DNA of 64,000 nucleotides from UBA11986 sp963734955 (GCA_963734955.1 CAVTJO010000006.1:124001-188000); one strand, 5' to 3'. Counted from the first letter of the stretch, positions 43,960 to 52,607 are shown. The notes: generated by a model from the sequence alone, not told the origin. Numbers and translations are program-made.

Positions 43960-44544
43960 ATGATGTTCGACCTGTTGTACAGACATATTGGCAAAAGAGT
44001 CCACATTACTTCAGAGGAATTTGATCTCTGCACCCAGTTCTTTGTCCCGAGAAAGGTCACAAAGCGACAATTCTTGCTTCAGGATGGAAGCGTGTGCCGG
44101 CATCTGGCGTTTGTGAACAGCGGGTGTCTCCGTGAATACACCGTTGATCATAAGGGAGACGAGCACATCATTCAATTTGCCATTGAGGACTGGTGGATTT
44201 CGGACCTCAACAGTTTCCTCTCAGGCATGCCTACGACGCACAATATCGACGCGTTGCAGGACTCCGACGTTCTCTTGCTCGACTCATCCGTACGGGAGCG
44301 TCTGTTTGAAGCCGTTCCCCGGATCGAGCGCTTCTTCCGATTGCTCCTGGAGGCGAACTACGTCGCGACGCACAAGAGGATCAACGAGACACTCAGCGCT
44401 TCGGCGGAGGAGCGATATCTTGCGTTCCTGAAAACCTACCCCAACCTGGTTGAACTCGTCCCCCAGAACCAGATCGCGTCGTACCTCGGCATTACACCTC
44501 AATCGCTAAGCCGTATCCGGAAAGAGCTTTCCTCGAAAGGCTGA
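43960..44544 (+). CDS. Crp/Fnr-family transcriptional regulator
   Basis: About 194 residues from the ATG at 43960 (a TTG lies one codon upstream). N-terminal cyclic-nucleotide-binding-like beta barrel: KRQFLLQDGSVCRHLAFVNS, GCLREYTVDHKGDEHIIQFA, WISDLNSFLSGMPT. C-terminal helix-turn-helix: LVPQNQIASYLGITPQSLSR followed by IRKELS. This is the Bacteroidota-style short Crp, usually lacking cAMP-binding residues. It is upstream of and in the same orientation as the YceI gene, a possible target. Confidence 0.93.
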   Translation: MMFDLLYRHIGKRVHITSEEFDLCTQFFVPRKVTKRQFLLQDGSVCRHLAFVNSGCLREYTVDHKGDEHIIQFAIEDWWISDLNSFLSGMPTTHNIDALQDSDVLLLDSSVRERLFEAVPRIERFFRLLLEANYVATHKRINETLSASAEERYLAFLKTYPNLVELVPQNQIASYLGITPQSLSRIRKELSSKG

Positions 44545-44669
44545 CTCTCGTTACCATAGGTTCATCCGATTTCTTACCCTGTGTGAATGCCCCGCAGCTC
44601 CTCCGGCTGTATCTTGGTGGTGTTCTTATGATGAACCATATCCGTCAACCGAAAGAAAGGAACTCCACC

Positions 44670-45215
44670 ATGGCACTCTGGAAAATCGATCCTGCACACT
44701 CCGAAGTCAGCTTCAAAGTGAAGCACCTCGTCGTTTCGACTGTTACCGGACATTTCGGTCAGTTCGACGCCACGATTACATCGGAGAAGGAGGATTTCAC
44801 CGATGCGATCGTTTCATTCGAAGCCGACGTGAACAGCGTCAACACCAAGAACGAACAACGTGACATTCACCTGAAGTCCACCGATTTCTTCGATGCTGCA
44901 CGTCATCCGAAGATGTCGTTCGTCTCGAAATCGGTGAAGAGGACTTCCGACTATGAACTGCAAGTGACCGGCGACCTGACGATGCGCGGAGTGACGAAGG
45001 AAATCACTCTTGACGTCATCTACAATGGAACGGTGGCGGGGTTCGGCGGAGTTCAAGTCGCGGGGTTTGAGATTCGCTCCAGGCTGAACCGGTTCGACTT
45101 TGGCTTGCAGTGGAGTGCCCTCACGGAAACGGGTGGTGTCGTCGTGAGCAATGAAGTGAAGATCGAGATTCTTGCCGAATTCACGAAGGCGCAAGCAGCA
45201 TCAAAGGCAGCATAA
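44670..45215 (+). CDS. YceI-family lipid-binding protein
   Basis: 181 residues from the ATG at 44670 behind GAAAGGAACTCCACC. A lipocalin-like barrel that binds polyisoprenoids. Signature blocks are MALWKIDPAHSEVSFKVKHL, VSTVTGHFGQFDATI, DVNSVNTKNEQRDIHLKSTD, FFDAARHPKMSFVSKSV and GDLTMRGVTKEITLDV. There is no signal peptide, so it is the cytoplasmic form common in oxidative-stress loci. It follows the Crp gene and precedes a SnoaL-like lipoprotein 43 bases away. Confidence 0.94.
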   Translation: MALWKIDPAHSEVSFKVKHLVVSTVTGHFGQFDATITSEKEDFTDAIVSFEADVNSVNTKNEQRDIHLKSTDFFDAARHPKMSFVSKSVKRTSDYELQVTGDLTMRGVTKEITLDVIYNGTVAGFGGVQVAGFEIRSRLNRFDFGLQWSALTETGGVVVSNEVKIEILAEFTKAQAASKAA

Positions 45216-45258
45216 TCCCATGGACCATGTCAGAATGCCACCAACCAGGAGAATTGTC

Positions 45259-45827
45259 ATGAAGAAGATAGTATCGTACACCATGATTGCCCTTGCCCTC
45301 GTCCTGTTGCTCGGTGTGTTCCCGGGATGCGGCGGTGAGACACCTGAAGTGCAAGCGATGAAAGCCGAGCTGAAACAGATTGCAGGCGAACAGGCCATGA
45401 TTGCCGGACACCTCGTGACCTTTGATACTTTGGATTTCACGGTGTTCAGCAACCAGGAATGGACGACGGCTGCACGAGAGCCACTCACCGGACGTCAGGG
45501 TCTACTGGCCCGACGGACACATGACCCGAGGGGATTGATGTGCACATCCGGGACCTGAAGGCGTTGTTCGTGTATGCGCCCGACACGAGAATCAAGGAAC
45601 ATCCGATACGATTTGGGTCCGGCAAGTACACTGCAGTCACCGGTGTGTTCGAAGGCACATTCACCAGGCCCATGCCTCTCGGGGATGGCAAGTTCATTCA
45701 ACCTACGGGCAAAGCATTCAAGATGCCGATGGCGACAATAGGTATCTGGGAGAATGGAGTGATGGTGGAGGAGCATCTGTTCTGGGATAACCAGACATAT
45801 ATGAGGCAGATCGGTCTGGCAAAGTAA
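45259..45827 (+). pseudogene. SnoaL-like (ester-cyclase type) lipoprotein with two single-base insertions
   Basis: ATG at 45259 (CAGGAGAATTGTC) opens a lipoprotein signal, MKKIVSYTMIALALVLLLGV then FPGCGG with the lipobox cysteine. The body EVQAMKAELKQIAGEQAMI leads to NQEW, where the frame is lost. Removing one base at 45464-45469 gives WTRLHESHSPDVRVYWPDGH. Removing a G from the run at 45530-45533 gives MTRGIDVHIRDLKALFVYA to the stop at 45827. The rebuilt protein matches the SnoaL polyketide-cyclase-like fold (VTGVFEGTFTRPM, GIWENGVMVEEHLFWD), probably anchored in the envelope. It is otherwise undamaged. Confidence 0.83.
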
Positions 45828-46391
45828 ATCTGCCGTGGTATTGATCCTCAACGGCCCGGACGACGCAATGCCGACTCCGGGCTGTTTTGCGATTATTTCA
45901 GGCATTTGCAGAGAAGCGGCATGTCATTACAGGGACACGTCGCTCAGTGGCGAATGCCGAAGGCCTTCGGGAGAATCTGACTTGCTCTGGCGTTCAGATT
46001 CCCTGCCGTCCCCGCCTGCGGGCTGGAAAAACATTCGCCAACCCCTTGCTTTTCTTCGAAGACTCGGATACATTTAGGCAATAGTCCTCCCTTAACACCC
46101 GGCCCCGCCGGTTTTACTCAGTTCTTTCCATCCATCTCCAACCATTATCGCCAACGAGGATTCCCTCCCGATTTCTTCCTGGTCGCAGAGGTTCGAAGCC
46201 CCTGATGATCCTTGCGTCCGGCTGACTTGGAAGGCGACAAAGATTTTTGAATCTGATTGTGCGCAAACAGACTCATTGCGTCTGGCTATCCGTGTTTGAT
46301 GGCTGAACGCGATGCATAGTGACACTCGAAATTTGCGCTGTCTTTGATACTGGGTCATACAAGAACAAATCGACAAACACAGGAGGCAAGC
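45828..46391. other. Intergenic region with dispersed repeat, upstream of the CsgG operon
   Basis: 560 bases without a gene. The first 300 carry the dispersed repeat at 45932-46142; the last 150 should contain the CsgG operon promoter, but none was identified with confidence. Confidence 0.6.
45932..46142. repeat. Dispersed repeat family 2, copy B (longest)
   Basis: 45932-46076 matches 43751-43891. Its second half, from ACATTCGCCAACCCCTTGCT through TCCTCCCT and CATCCATCTCCAAC near 46142, matches 49184-49299. Copy B therefore overlaps both of the other copies and shows the element's fullest visible extent. Confidence 0.8.
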
Positions 46392-47342
46392 ATGAAACTG
46401 CAGACTGTAATCGCAACGGTTTTAGTAGCTGCGGTTATTTCGTCATGTTCCAGCGTCAAGCCGCCAACCACTTCGGCTCTGCCTGATAAAACGCCGCAAG
46501 TGAGCAAGACGGTTGAGACAAAGTTGGAAAGGTTCTTGAAGCGAAAGGTTGCCATTGCGCGGTTTACAAACGAGACAAAGTATGGGCAAGGTTTTTTTTA
46601 CGACCAGGATGATGATCGACTTGGAAAGCAGGCAATGGACATATTCTCGGCAAAGCTTACTTCCACCGACAAGTTCATCATGCTTGAACGGGCTGACCTT
46701 TCGAAGCTGACCAAGGAAAAGGAAATTGGCAATCTTGGAACATTCAATATTGCCGCCGACTATCTCATCCTCGGCTCCATTACCGAGTTCGGTCGTAAGG
46801 CGACAAGCGATGTCGGAGTGTTCAGTCGAACCAAGAAACAGACCGCGTATGCAAAAGTCAGCGTGAGGCTTGTGGATGTTCGGACCGGTCAGATTGTATA
46901 TTCGGAAGAGGGCGACGGGGAGGCATACTCCGAGGCCGAAACTGTCCTTGGTGTGGGCAGCACGGCTGACTACGACGCAACATTGAATGACAAAGTGATC
47001 TCCGCTGCGATCGCGAAGCTTGTGAACAACATCGGCGAACGATTGCTTGACAAACCATGGCGTTCCTATCTCCTTTCCTACGAAGAGGGAAACTACGTGA
47101 TTGCAGGCGGCCCCATGCAGGGCATCAAGGAGGGGGACTCATTCACGGTGTACAAACGCGGGAAGAAAGCGGTAAACCCTCAAACGAATGTTGAAATCGA
47201 ACTGCCCGGGAAGGCGATTGGAAAAATCAGAGTAGCCTCTGTCGTGCCAGGCGATGTAAATACTGAGCTTTCAATTTGCACGAAGGTTTCAGGAGAGATA
47301 CCGACAACTGAATTCACGGACTACTACATACAAGAGAACTAG
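46392..47342 (+). CDS. CsgG/HfaB-family lipoprotein
   Basis: 316 residues from the ATG at 46392 behind CAGGAGGCAAGC. A lipoprotein signal MKLQTVIATVLVAAVISSC places the modified cysteine at residue 19. The CsgG fold follows: KRKVAIARFTNETKYGQGFF, ERADLSKLTKEKEIGN, ADYLILGSITEFGRKAT, VRLVDVRTGQIVYSEEG, IAKLVNNIGERLLDKPWR. CsgG proteins form outer-membrane secretion channels for curli or act as envelope-stress lipoproteins. It is first in an operon with a small lipoprotein, DUF4810 and DUF799, the set found in Neisseria around GNA1162. No curli genes are seen. Confidence 0.93.
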   Translation: MKLQTVIATVLVAAVISSCSSVKPPTTSALPDKTPQVSKTVETKLERFLKRKVAIARFTNETKYGQGFFYDQDDDRLGKQAMDIFSAKLTSTDKFIMLERADLSKLTKEKEIGNLGTFNIAADYLILGSITEFGRKATSDVGVFSRTKKQTAYAKVSVRLVDVRTGQIVYSEEGDGEAYSEAETVLGVGSTADYDATLNDKVISAAIAKLVNNIGERLLDKPWRSYLLSYEEGNYVIAGGPMQGIKEGDSFTVYKRGKKAVNPQTNVEIELPGKAIGKIRVASVVPGDVNTELSICTKVSGEIPTTEFTDYYIQEN

Positions 47343-47358
47343 ACTGGAGGACGCTGCT

Positions 47359-47653
47359 ATGAGGACAATCATTAGTGCCTTCATCCTTTCCATGACGCTT
47401 GTCTCGTGCGGGGGTTACACAACAGGCACGATCCAGAAAGGCGGAAAAGGGATTTCTGAAGTTCACCGGAAACACGGAAGCCATAATGATATCCGTGGAT
47501 GACGGGACCCAATTCTCGTACGACGTGAAGATCGACTTGTATGAGGTGAAGCCTGGAAGACACACGATAAAGGTCTATCGAAACAACCAGCCCATCGTCG
47601 ACAGAGTTGTCATCGTCGACAACCAAACCACTCTTGAGATCGAGGTCCCATGA
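47359..47653 (+). pseudogene. Small lipoprotein with one inserted base
   Basis: ATG at 47359 opens MRTIISAFILSMTLVSCGGY with a clear lipobox (LVSC), continuing TTGTIQK. One extra G at about 47440 shifts the frame; skipping it gives AEKGFLKFTGNTEAIMISVD and then KIDLYEVKPGRHTIKVYRNN, VDRVVIVDNQTTLEIEVP to the stop at 47653. The rebuilt protein has about 97 residues, mostly a single beta domain resembling PEGA-like folds. It lies between the CsgG-like gene and DUF4810, whose ATG overlaps its stop. Its place in an otherwise intact operon argues that it is functional and the extra base an error. Confidence 0.8.
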
Positions 47654-48006
47654 AGACGCCAACCATCATCATATTTCTGACACTTATATCCCTTGCAGGT
47701 TGTGCCCCGCCAGAGCAGACATTCTATTGGGGCGAGTATTCTTCAACGTTGTATGATTTGAAGAAGAATCCGGATGAAAAGACTCTTGAGGCTCACAAGA
47801 AGGGACTTCTGTTAATCATGGAGGAGTCCGGCAAGAAACACAAGAAGGTGCCGCCCGGCGTCAATGCCGAGTATGGATATATACTCATCCGGGGTGGGAA
47901 AGAAGCGGAAGGAATGGAGTTTCTTGACAAAGAGGCTGCCCTCTATCCGGAGTCAGTGGTATTCATTCAGCGGCTCAAATCAGAATATGCGCGGAGGAAC
48001 AAATGA
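47650..48006 (+). CDS. DUF4810 lipoprotein
   Basis: A 118-residue outer-membrane or periplasmic lipoprotein. The signal MKTPTIIIFLTLISLAGC ends in a lipobox with Cys18. The mature part starts APPEQTFYWGEYSSTLYDLK and has NAEYGYILIRGGKEAEGMEF, a TPR-like helical layout. These match DUF4810, which travels with CsgG-like and DUF799 lipoproteins. The ATG overlaps the preceding stop, and its own stop overlaps the DUF799 ATG (both four-base overlaps), so translation is coupled throughout. Confidence 0.9.
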   Translation: MKTPTIIIFLTLISLAGCAPPEQTFYWGEYSSTLYDLKKNPDEKTLEAHKKGLLLIMEESGKKHKKVPPGVNAEYGYILIRGGKEAEGMEFLDKEAALYPESVVFIQRLKSEYARRNK

Positions 48007-48701
48007 GATCACTTCGTCTTTTCATCCCGTGGCTTCTCATCATGTCCCTTGGCGGATGTGCGTCATATGTGACAAAAGAAGAATTTGCTCCGGAGATGTA
48101 CACCGAACACCCGGCAAGCATTTTGGTTCTGCCCCCCATGAACAAATCAACCGCGGCCGACGCCAAGGAATACTACGCAACGACTGTTGCTGAGCCCCTC
48201 ACAAACAGCGGGTACTATGTCTATCCCATGGAAGTTGTTTATGACATCCTCCAGCAGGAAGGACTCTTTGACACTGAAACGATGATGAATATTCCCCCTC
48301 AGAAATTCAGAGAGTACTTCGGCGCTGATGCGGTTTTGTACGTCACCCTGTTGGAGTGGAACACGTCGTATTTCATCACCTCAGGGAGTGTGACCGTTAA
48401 AGCGGCGTGCGAATTGCGATCGACACACACAGGGAATCTGATTTGGTTTTACGATGAAGCCGTTGAAGTGAATACCAGCGGCGAGAGCGGCGGTGCTGGC
48501 GGGCTTGCGGGATTACTCATAAAGGCTGTAACAACTGCGGTCAAGACGGCCACACAGAGTTACATTCCGGTTGCCCGCGACGCCAGTGCAAAAATATTCC
48601 TTGCCATGCCGTACGGGAAGTATCATAAAGACTTCGACCAGGACAGGAAAAACAAGGTCGAGAAGAAAAAGAACCCGACTCAACCTGAGAAAACAAAATA
48701 A
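48003..48701 (+). CDS. DUF799 (GNA1162-family) lipoprotein
   Basis: A 232-residue lipoprotein: signal MRSLRLFIPWLLIMSLGGC with lipobox Cys19. The body matches DUF799/GNA1162: HPASILVLPPMNKSTAADAK, NSGYYVYPMEVVYDILQQEG, YFGADAVLYVTLLEWNTSYF and LIWFYDEAVEVNTSGESGG. The fold resembles TolB-N/CsgG-type domains. The C-terminus is highly charged and lysine-rich. It ends the CsgG-DUF4810-DUF799 operon, thought to form an envelope complex of unknown export function. Confidence 0.92.
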   Translation: MRSLRLFIPWLLIMSLGGCASYVTKEEFAPEMYTEHPASILVLPPMNKSTAADAKEYYATTVAEPLTNSGYYVYPMEVVYDILQQEGLFDTETMMNIPPQKFREYFGADAVLYVTLLEWNTSYFITSGSVTVKAACELRSTHTGNLIWFYDEAVEVNTSGESGGAGGLAGLLIKAVTTAVKTATQSYIPVARDASAKIFLAMPYGKYHKDFDQDRKNKVEKKKNPTQPEKTK

Positions 48702-48874
48702 GCACTGCTCGTTCTCCGGGCGCGGCATTTCGCTCGACCCGGCGGGTCTCGTTTGACGTCGTACCAGCTTGCGTATTTTGGCTCGAAGCTTCTGCCGTCC
48801 GACGTCGGGTTCATTGCGGGGATGAGTATCGGGTTTTGATCTGTTGGGAAGGTCGGCCTGGGCTGCCGGGCTGG

Positions 48875-49117
48875 AAGCTGCGCGTTCCGAAATCGACGGC
48901 CGTGAGCGTTGAGGCGATGGCGTGCGTTCCGATTTCAGCCACGCGTCATGACGTTGCCGCTGAAATCGGCGGCACGGGCGGGTGAAAGCCATCGCTGCGT
49001 TTCGATTTCGGAAAGGCTTTTCCGCCCCTTGGATTCCGCCCATGTGCGGGATTCTGGAAGGCGAACTTTCCCCCATTTCTTTGGCCCACAAAGAAATGGG
49101 GACCGTGATGTCATTAG
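48875..49117. repeat. Long palindromic repeat element, copy B
   Basis: Second copy of 42567-42763. The outer stem (48885-48895 with 49003-49013) and the terminal 13-bp hairpin (49071-49101) are kept exactly; the middle and inner stems are nearly kept. About 45 extra bases lie between the main hairpin and the terminal hairpin. Confidence 0.85.
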
Positions 49118-49183
49118 TGGCGAAGTCGAAGCCTGTCATGCGAATAATGTCCCCTTTCACCTCTCCATTCGTGCCTTCGCGGT

Positions 49184-49299
49184 AAACATTCGCCAACCCC
49201 TTGCTTTTCTTCGAAGACTCGGATACATTTAGGGCACCAGTCCTCCCTGAACACCCGGCTCCAAACGCTTCACGTCGTTCTTTTCATCCATCTCCAACT
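49184..49299. repeat. Dispersed repeat family 2, partial copy C
   Basis: Matches the second half of copy B (46030-46142), including CTTGCTTTTCTTCGAAGACT and CGGATACATTT, then a looser match through TCCTCCCT and CATCCATCTCCAAC. Confidence 0.8.
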
Positions 49300-49832
49300 C
49301 AGGATCGCACTAAACGCAATGCGTCTATCCATCTGTAGTGGGTGGCTAAACGCAATGCGTTGTTACGGTAGTTATGACGAAATGGGCTCGGGTGCAAACA
49401 GCGTGAGAGTCAGAAGAACAAGAACGTCGTGTAGCCTCTGGCTACACACGAGCGAGTGGACATCGAAAAATGGGGAGAAGATAGAGTGCGGTGAAATGAG
49501 CAAAGCGTCAATTGGGAGGGAGTGACCGCCCGTTGCAAGTGGTTTTGCTCAGTGCTCGAGAATTGGTAGAGCGGGATGGTACGCGAGAACATCAGGAGGA
49601 TGCGGAGACTGTAACGGATGAATCTCGGTGTTGTGTGGTCACTCACGGACAAGAAGACGCTTTGCTCAACGCAGAACGAGTGAATTTGGTTCCCCATTTT
49701 TAGATGTGGCTCCACTTGAGAAGAGAGTGGAGCCGACTCGCTCTGACATTCTTGTTCATTGTAGGATGATGTATGAGAGCGACGGGCAGGATCTTTCAGA
49801 CCACAGGCTGGAAGCTTCCCCTCGCCCACTTC

Positions 49833-49979
49833 GCATAACAGCGGCAACAATGGCACTCACATCATTTGGTAGCCAGGCCATCGTACTATGGAGTTGCTGT
49901 ATAAATAGAGTTCGTTCAAGCCGCCTCATTGCATTCCATATCCATTCGGCGGCTTGCATTGTTGCCGCACACGTTAGGC
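49833..49979. other. Integron attC recombination site 1
   Basis: Has the full attC layout: R'' GCATAAC at 49833-49839; L'' GCGGCAACAATG at 49841-49852; L' CATTGTTGCCGC at 49957-49968, a perfect 12-bp complement; and R' GTTAGGC at 49973-49979. L'' is followed by one extra G (GGCA against the TGC before L'), the extrahelical base that marks attC strand choice. Length 147 bases. An internal CAAGCCGCC/GGCGGCTTG pair extends the hairpin. It ends immediately before the cassette carrying the gene at 50053. Confidence 0.85.
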
Positions 49980-50052
49980 GGTCTCGCAGTCTCCAGGTTG
50001 TGGTTGTGGTTGCAGTTCACTGAATGACTCACAATTCATCTTGAGAAATCCA

Positions 50053-50667
50053 ATGCGAACAATATGCGTTCTTCTCTGCTCAATGCTCTTGGGCTCAGCG
50101 GCCCTATCACAGACCGAATCTGAGTTCCTCAAAACAAAGTGTCTCTCCTTCAGCTTCGACGGATTCGACCTTGGGGCACTTAATGGTGGAATCGGCGGCA
50201 AGATATGGACCTCCGATGCAACGGCATTCACACTTACCGTCGCTGGCAGCTTCGGCTCTAGTAAAACAGATGGGAATGCTCAAAGGACGGAACAAAAACA
50301 ATCTGTCAGCTATGTGCGACTTCAGGCAGGTTTTGAGCAACACACTGATTTGGCAAATGGATTTTCTCCTTACCTTGCTGAAGGTGTCTTCGGGAGTTTT
50401 CGCACCCAGAAATACACCTATTCGACATCGCCCCCTGCCACGGGCGATGAGAACAAACAAACGACGAACGCAATTGGTGCCGTCGTGGGTTTTGGCGTGG
50501 AGTATTGGTTTACAAACCGAATCTCCGTGGCTGGACAACAACTCTTCCAAGGATCTTATCAATTCGGAAGCTTGACGGACGGTTTGCCCAATTCACCATC
50601 GCGCAACACGTCTGGGTTTGACGTAAGTCTTGGAACGTCTTCACTGATCTTGTCGATCTATTTCTGA
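50053..50667 (+). CDS. Predicted outer-membrane beta-barrel protein (integron cassette gene)
   Basis: About 204 residues from the ATG at 50053 (a TTG lies four codons upstream). A signal peptide MRTICVLLCSMLLGSAALSQ is followed by alternating beta-strand segments (TAFTLTVAGSFGSS, YVRLQAGFEQHTD, AIGAVVGFGVEYWFTNRISV) and a terminal aromatic LILSIYF, the usual last strand of a barrel. No specific family is recognised. It sits between two attC sites with its stop codon nine bases before attC 2, the standard cassette arrangement. A similar style of protein is encoded at 54633. Confidence 0.82.
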   Translation: MRTICVLLCSMLLGSAALSQTESEFLKTKCLSFSFDGFDLGALNGGIGGKIWTSDATAFTLTVAGSFGSSKTDGNAQRTEQKQSVSYVRLQAGFEQHTDLANGFSPYLAEGVFGSFRTQKYTYSTSPPATGDENKQTTNAIGAVVGFGVEYWFTNRISVAGQQLFQGSYQFGSLTDGLPNSPSRNTSGFDVSLGTSSLILSIYF

Positions 50668-50675
50668 GTGAGACC

Positions 50676-50838
50676 GCCTAACCAGCGGTTCAAGCTGACG
50701 GTGGGAGCGTCGTGCGGTACTGGCTGGTTTGATTCAAGGTGAAAAGATGTACGTCAATCATAGATGTTGGCTCGGCACAGTACCGACAGTACACTCCCAA
50801 CGGGTACGTTGCCGCAGCTTAACCGCCAGACGTTAGCT
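50676..50838. other. Integron attC recombination site 2
   Basis: R'' GCCTAAC at 50676-50682; L'' CGGTTCAAGCTGAC to 50699; L' GCAGCTTAACCG at 50814-50825; R' GTTAGCT at 50832-50838. L'' and L' are complementary except for one extra base in L'' (TTCAAGCT against AGCTTAA), the classic extrahelical position. GTTCAAGC and GCTTAAC are very close to the aadA-type attC. Length 163 bases. It ends 28 bases before the OLD-family gene, making that the next cassette. Confidence 0.88.
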
Positions 50839-50865
50839 GCAACTTGCGCAATCAATGAGGCAGAC

Positions 50866-52557
50866 ATGAAAATCATTGGATTAAGAACAAAGAACTACAG
50901 AACGCTGGAATCACTGGATTTGTCTTTCCCTACTTTTTACACTGCAATCTGCGGAAAGAACGACTCTGGTAAGACCAACATCATCAAAGCGCTTCAAGCG
51001 ATAATGGGAGAAGAAGGGCCATTTTCGCAGACGAAGAAATCGGTTTTGCAATGAAAGAGGATTTCCCAAAATGGAAACAGAATGCACCACAGCCCAAAAA
51101 CATATCTGTATCAATGGAACTTGAGGTGAGCAAGTTAGCCGATGCTGGTTTGTTCGAGTTTCTCTCCCAGTATCTCAAACTCACTCCTACTTCGGACGAA
51201 ATCAAACTTCAGTTGGAACTATCTAATAAGGGAGATGAAGCCAAACAAGAGGTCGTGCTACAGATAGCCGACACTACATACGATCCCCTTCAATCTCAGG
51301 AGGTTCTCAAAAGAATACGCACATCGCAAGTGTTCTTCTTTCACAATTCGACGGAGCTCCTACCTCCCGAGTTCTATCGGAAGCTGGGCTACGCGGGGAA
51401 CCCTGCGGGAACTCTCTGGAGAAGACAGTGCACAAGTCGAAACGGTAAAGAAGTCTATGAACAGAACACTGAAGAAGATCGCTAGACGGCAACAGTCCGA
51501 GATTACAGAGCTTCTTAGTCGTTTGGAGTCAAAATACACCGTAGGCCTTACGTTGCCTACTTTCGATCCTGGGATAATGCCTCTGAATATAACCTTAGGA
51601 GACAAAAAAATCGATGTAGACTTGGATAGCTGGGGTAGTGGGACACGAAACAGAACCCTGATCCTAATAAGGCTTTTCCGAGCGCATCAGGTTAGCCAAG
51701 CGACTACCTCTCCGTCAAAGATCACGCCTATCATCGTCATTGAAGAACCTGAGAGCTTTCTTCATCCGTCTGCTCAAGCCGAATTCGGAAGAATCCTTCA
51801 AGATTTGTCTGAAGAATTCAAAGTGCAGGTCATAGCTTCCACACACAGTCCTTACATGCTCAGCCAGAAGAAACCTGAGTCGAACATTCTATTGGCTCGG
51901 AAGGTCACCCACAGTCGCATGAAAGAAACGATCAGAGTAAACACTACTGGCGACAATTGGATGCGACCGTTCGGTGAAGCTCTCGGAATCGATAACAGCG
52001 AGTTTTCTCTTTGGAAGGATGTTTTCTTTAACTCAACTGAGTGCATACTCCTTGTCGAAGGTGAAATAGATCAGGAGTACTTCGAGCTTCTAAGAGATGA
52101 AAAACACGGTCCTAATAGATTGGATTTCCTGGGTGAGGTCTATCCTTATTGCGGCTGCGGCAATCTGAAGAACACGGTATTGCTTAGGTTCCTTAAGAAT
52201 CGTTACGAACGAATTTTTGTAACTTACGACCTTGATAGTGAGAAAGAGATCGAGCCTTTGCTAACTCCGCTAGGATTTCACCGAGGAAAACAATACGCGC
52301 CAGTTGGCCTGAATGCAATCGGAAAACGGAGCATAGAAGGTCTACTTCCAGAGCAGATTAAACAGGCCGTCAACAACGCTCATCACGACTTGGTTGATCA
52401 GCTAATGAGCCCTGAAAAGAGCGAGCGGGATAGCGCAAAGTCTCGCCTAAAGAAGTTCTACTTGGAAGAATTCAAATCGAAAGCCGTGGCCGGTGAAGAA
52501 GACTTTAAGAACTTCTATCAATTGGCAAGAGTTATCACCAAAGTACTCAAAGCATAG
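50866..52557 (+). pseudogene. OLD-family ATPase/TOPRIM nuclease with two frame changes
   Basis: Three frames make one protein of about 560 residues. Segment 1 (ATG 50866): MKIIGLRTKNYRTLESLDLS and Walker A CGKNDSGKTNIIKAL. A missing T in the TTTT run near 51030 separates it from segment 2 (DEEIGFAMKEDFPKWK to FYRKLGYAG). An extra C in the CCC run near 51405 separates that from segment 3 (LRELSGEDSAQVE onward, to 52557). Segment 3 carries Walker B PIIVIEEPESFLHPSAQAEF, IASTHSPYMLSQ, and TOPRIM CILLVEGEIDQEYFELL and FVTYDLDSEKEIE. OLD proteins are DNA nucleases, several of them in phage defence. No helicase partner (as in Gabija) is seen. It is the cassette after attC 2. Confidence 0.87.
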
Positions 52558-52573
52558 ATGGAAATCGGTTATG

Positions 52574-52607
52574 GCAACTGCACATAACAGAACCGATATT
52601 GAAAGCA
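52574..52607. other. Possible start of a third, truncated attC
   Basis: Just after the OLD gene, ATCGGTTATG pairs with CATAACAGAACCGAT (two-base bulge). The CATAAC followed by AGAACCG resembles the R''-L'' side of attC 1 and 2, but no matching L'-R' half follows before the IS110 remnant. It may be an attC cut by the insertion; a chance hairpin is possible. Confidence 0.35.

Larger units (their letters stand above)
48702..49832. other. Non-coding stretch: repeats, then unassigned sequence before the integron site
   Basis: 48875-49117 and 49184-49299 are dispersed repeats. From 49300 to 49832 no gene is recognised. A perfect 8-bp hairpin with a TCT loop (GTGTAGCC/GGCTACAC) is at 49429-49447, and CTAAACGCAATGCGT occurs twice about 36 bases apart near 49310 and 49346. 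The minus-strand open frame at 49410-49856 is rich in Ser and Pro with no family match and is not called. Confidence 0.6.

Noticed and set aside
42150..46142. Dispersed repeats as degenerate attC sites
   Set aside because: They lack paired R''/R' GTTRRRY-type ends and the extrahelical base; only the sites at 49833 and 50676 qualify.
49410..49856. A 148-codon minus-strand frame before attC 1
   Set aside because: Ser/Pro-rich, no ribosome site or family match, and it runs into the attC site.
50866..52557. Gabija or other two-gene OLD-type defence system
   Set aside because: No UvrD-like helicase or other partner is adjacent.
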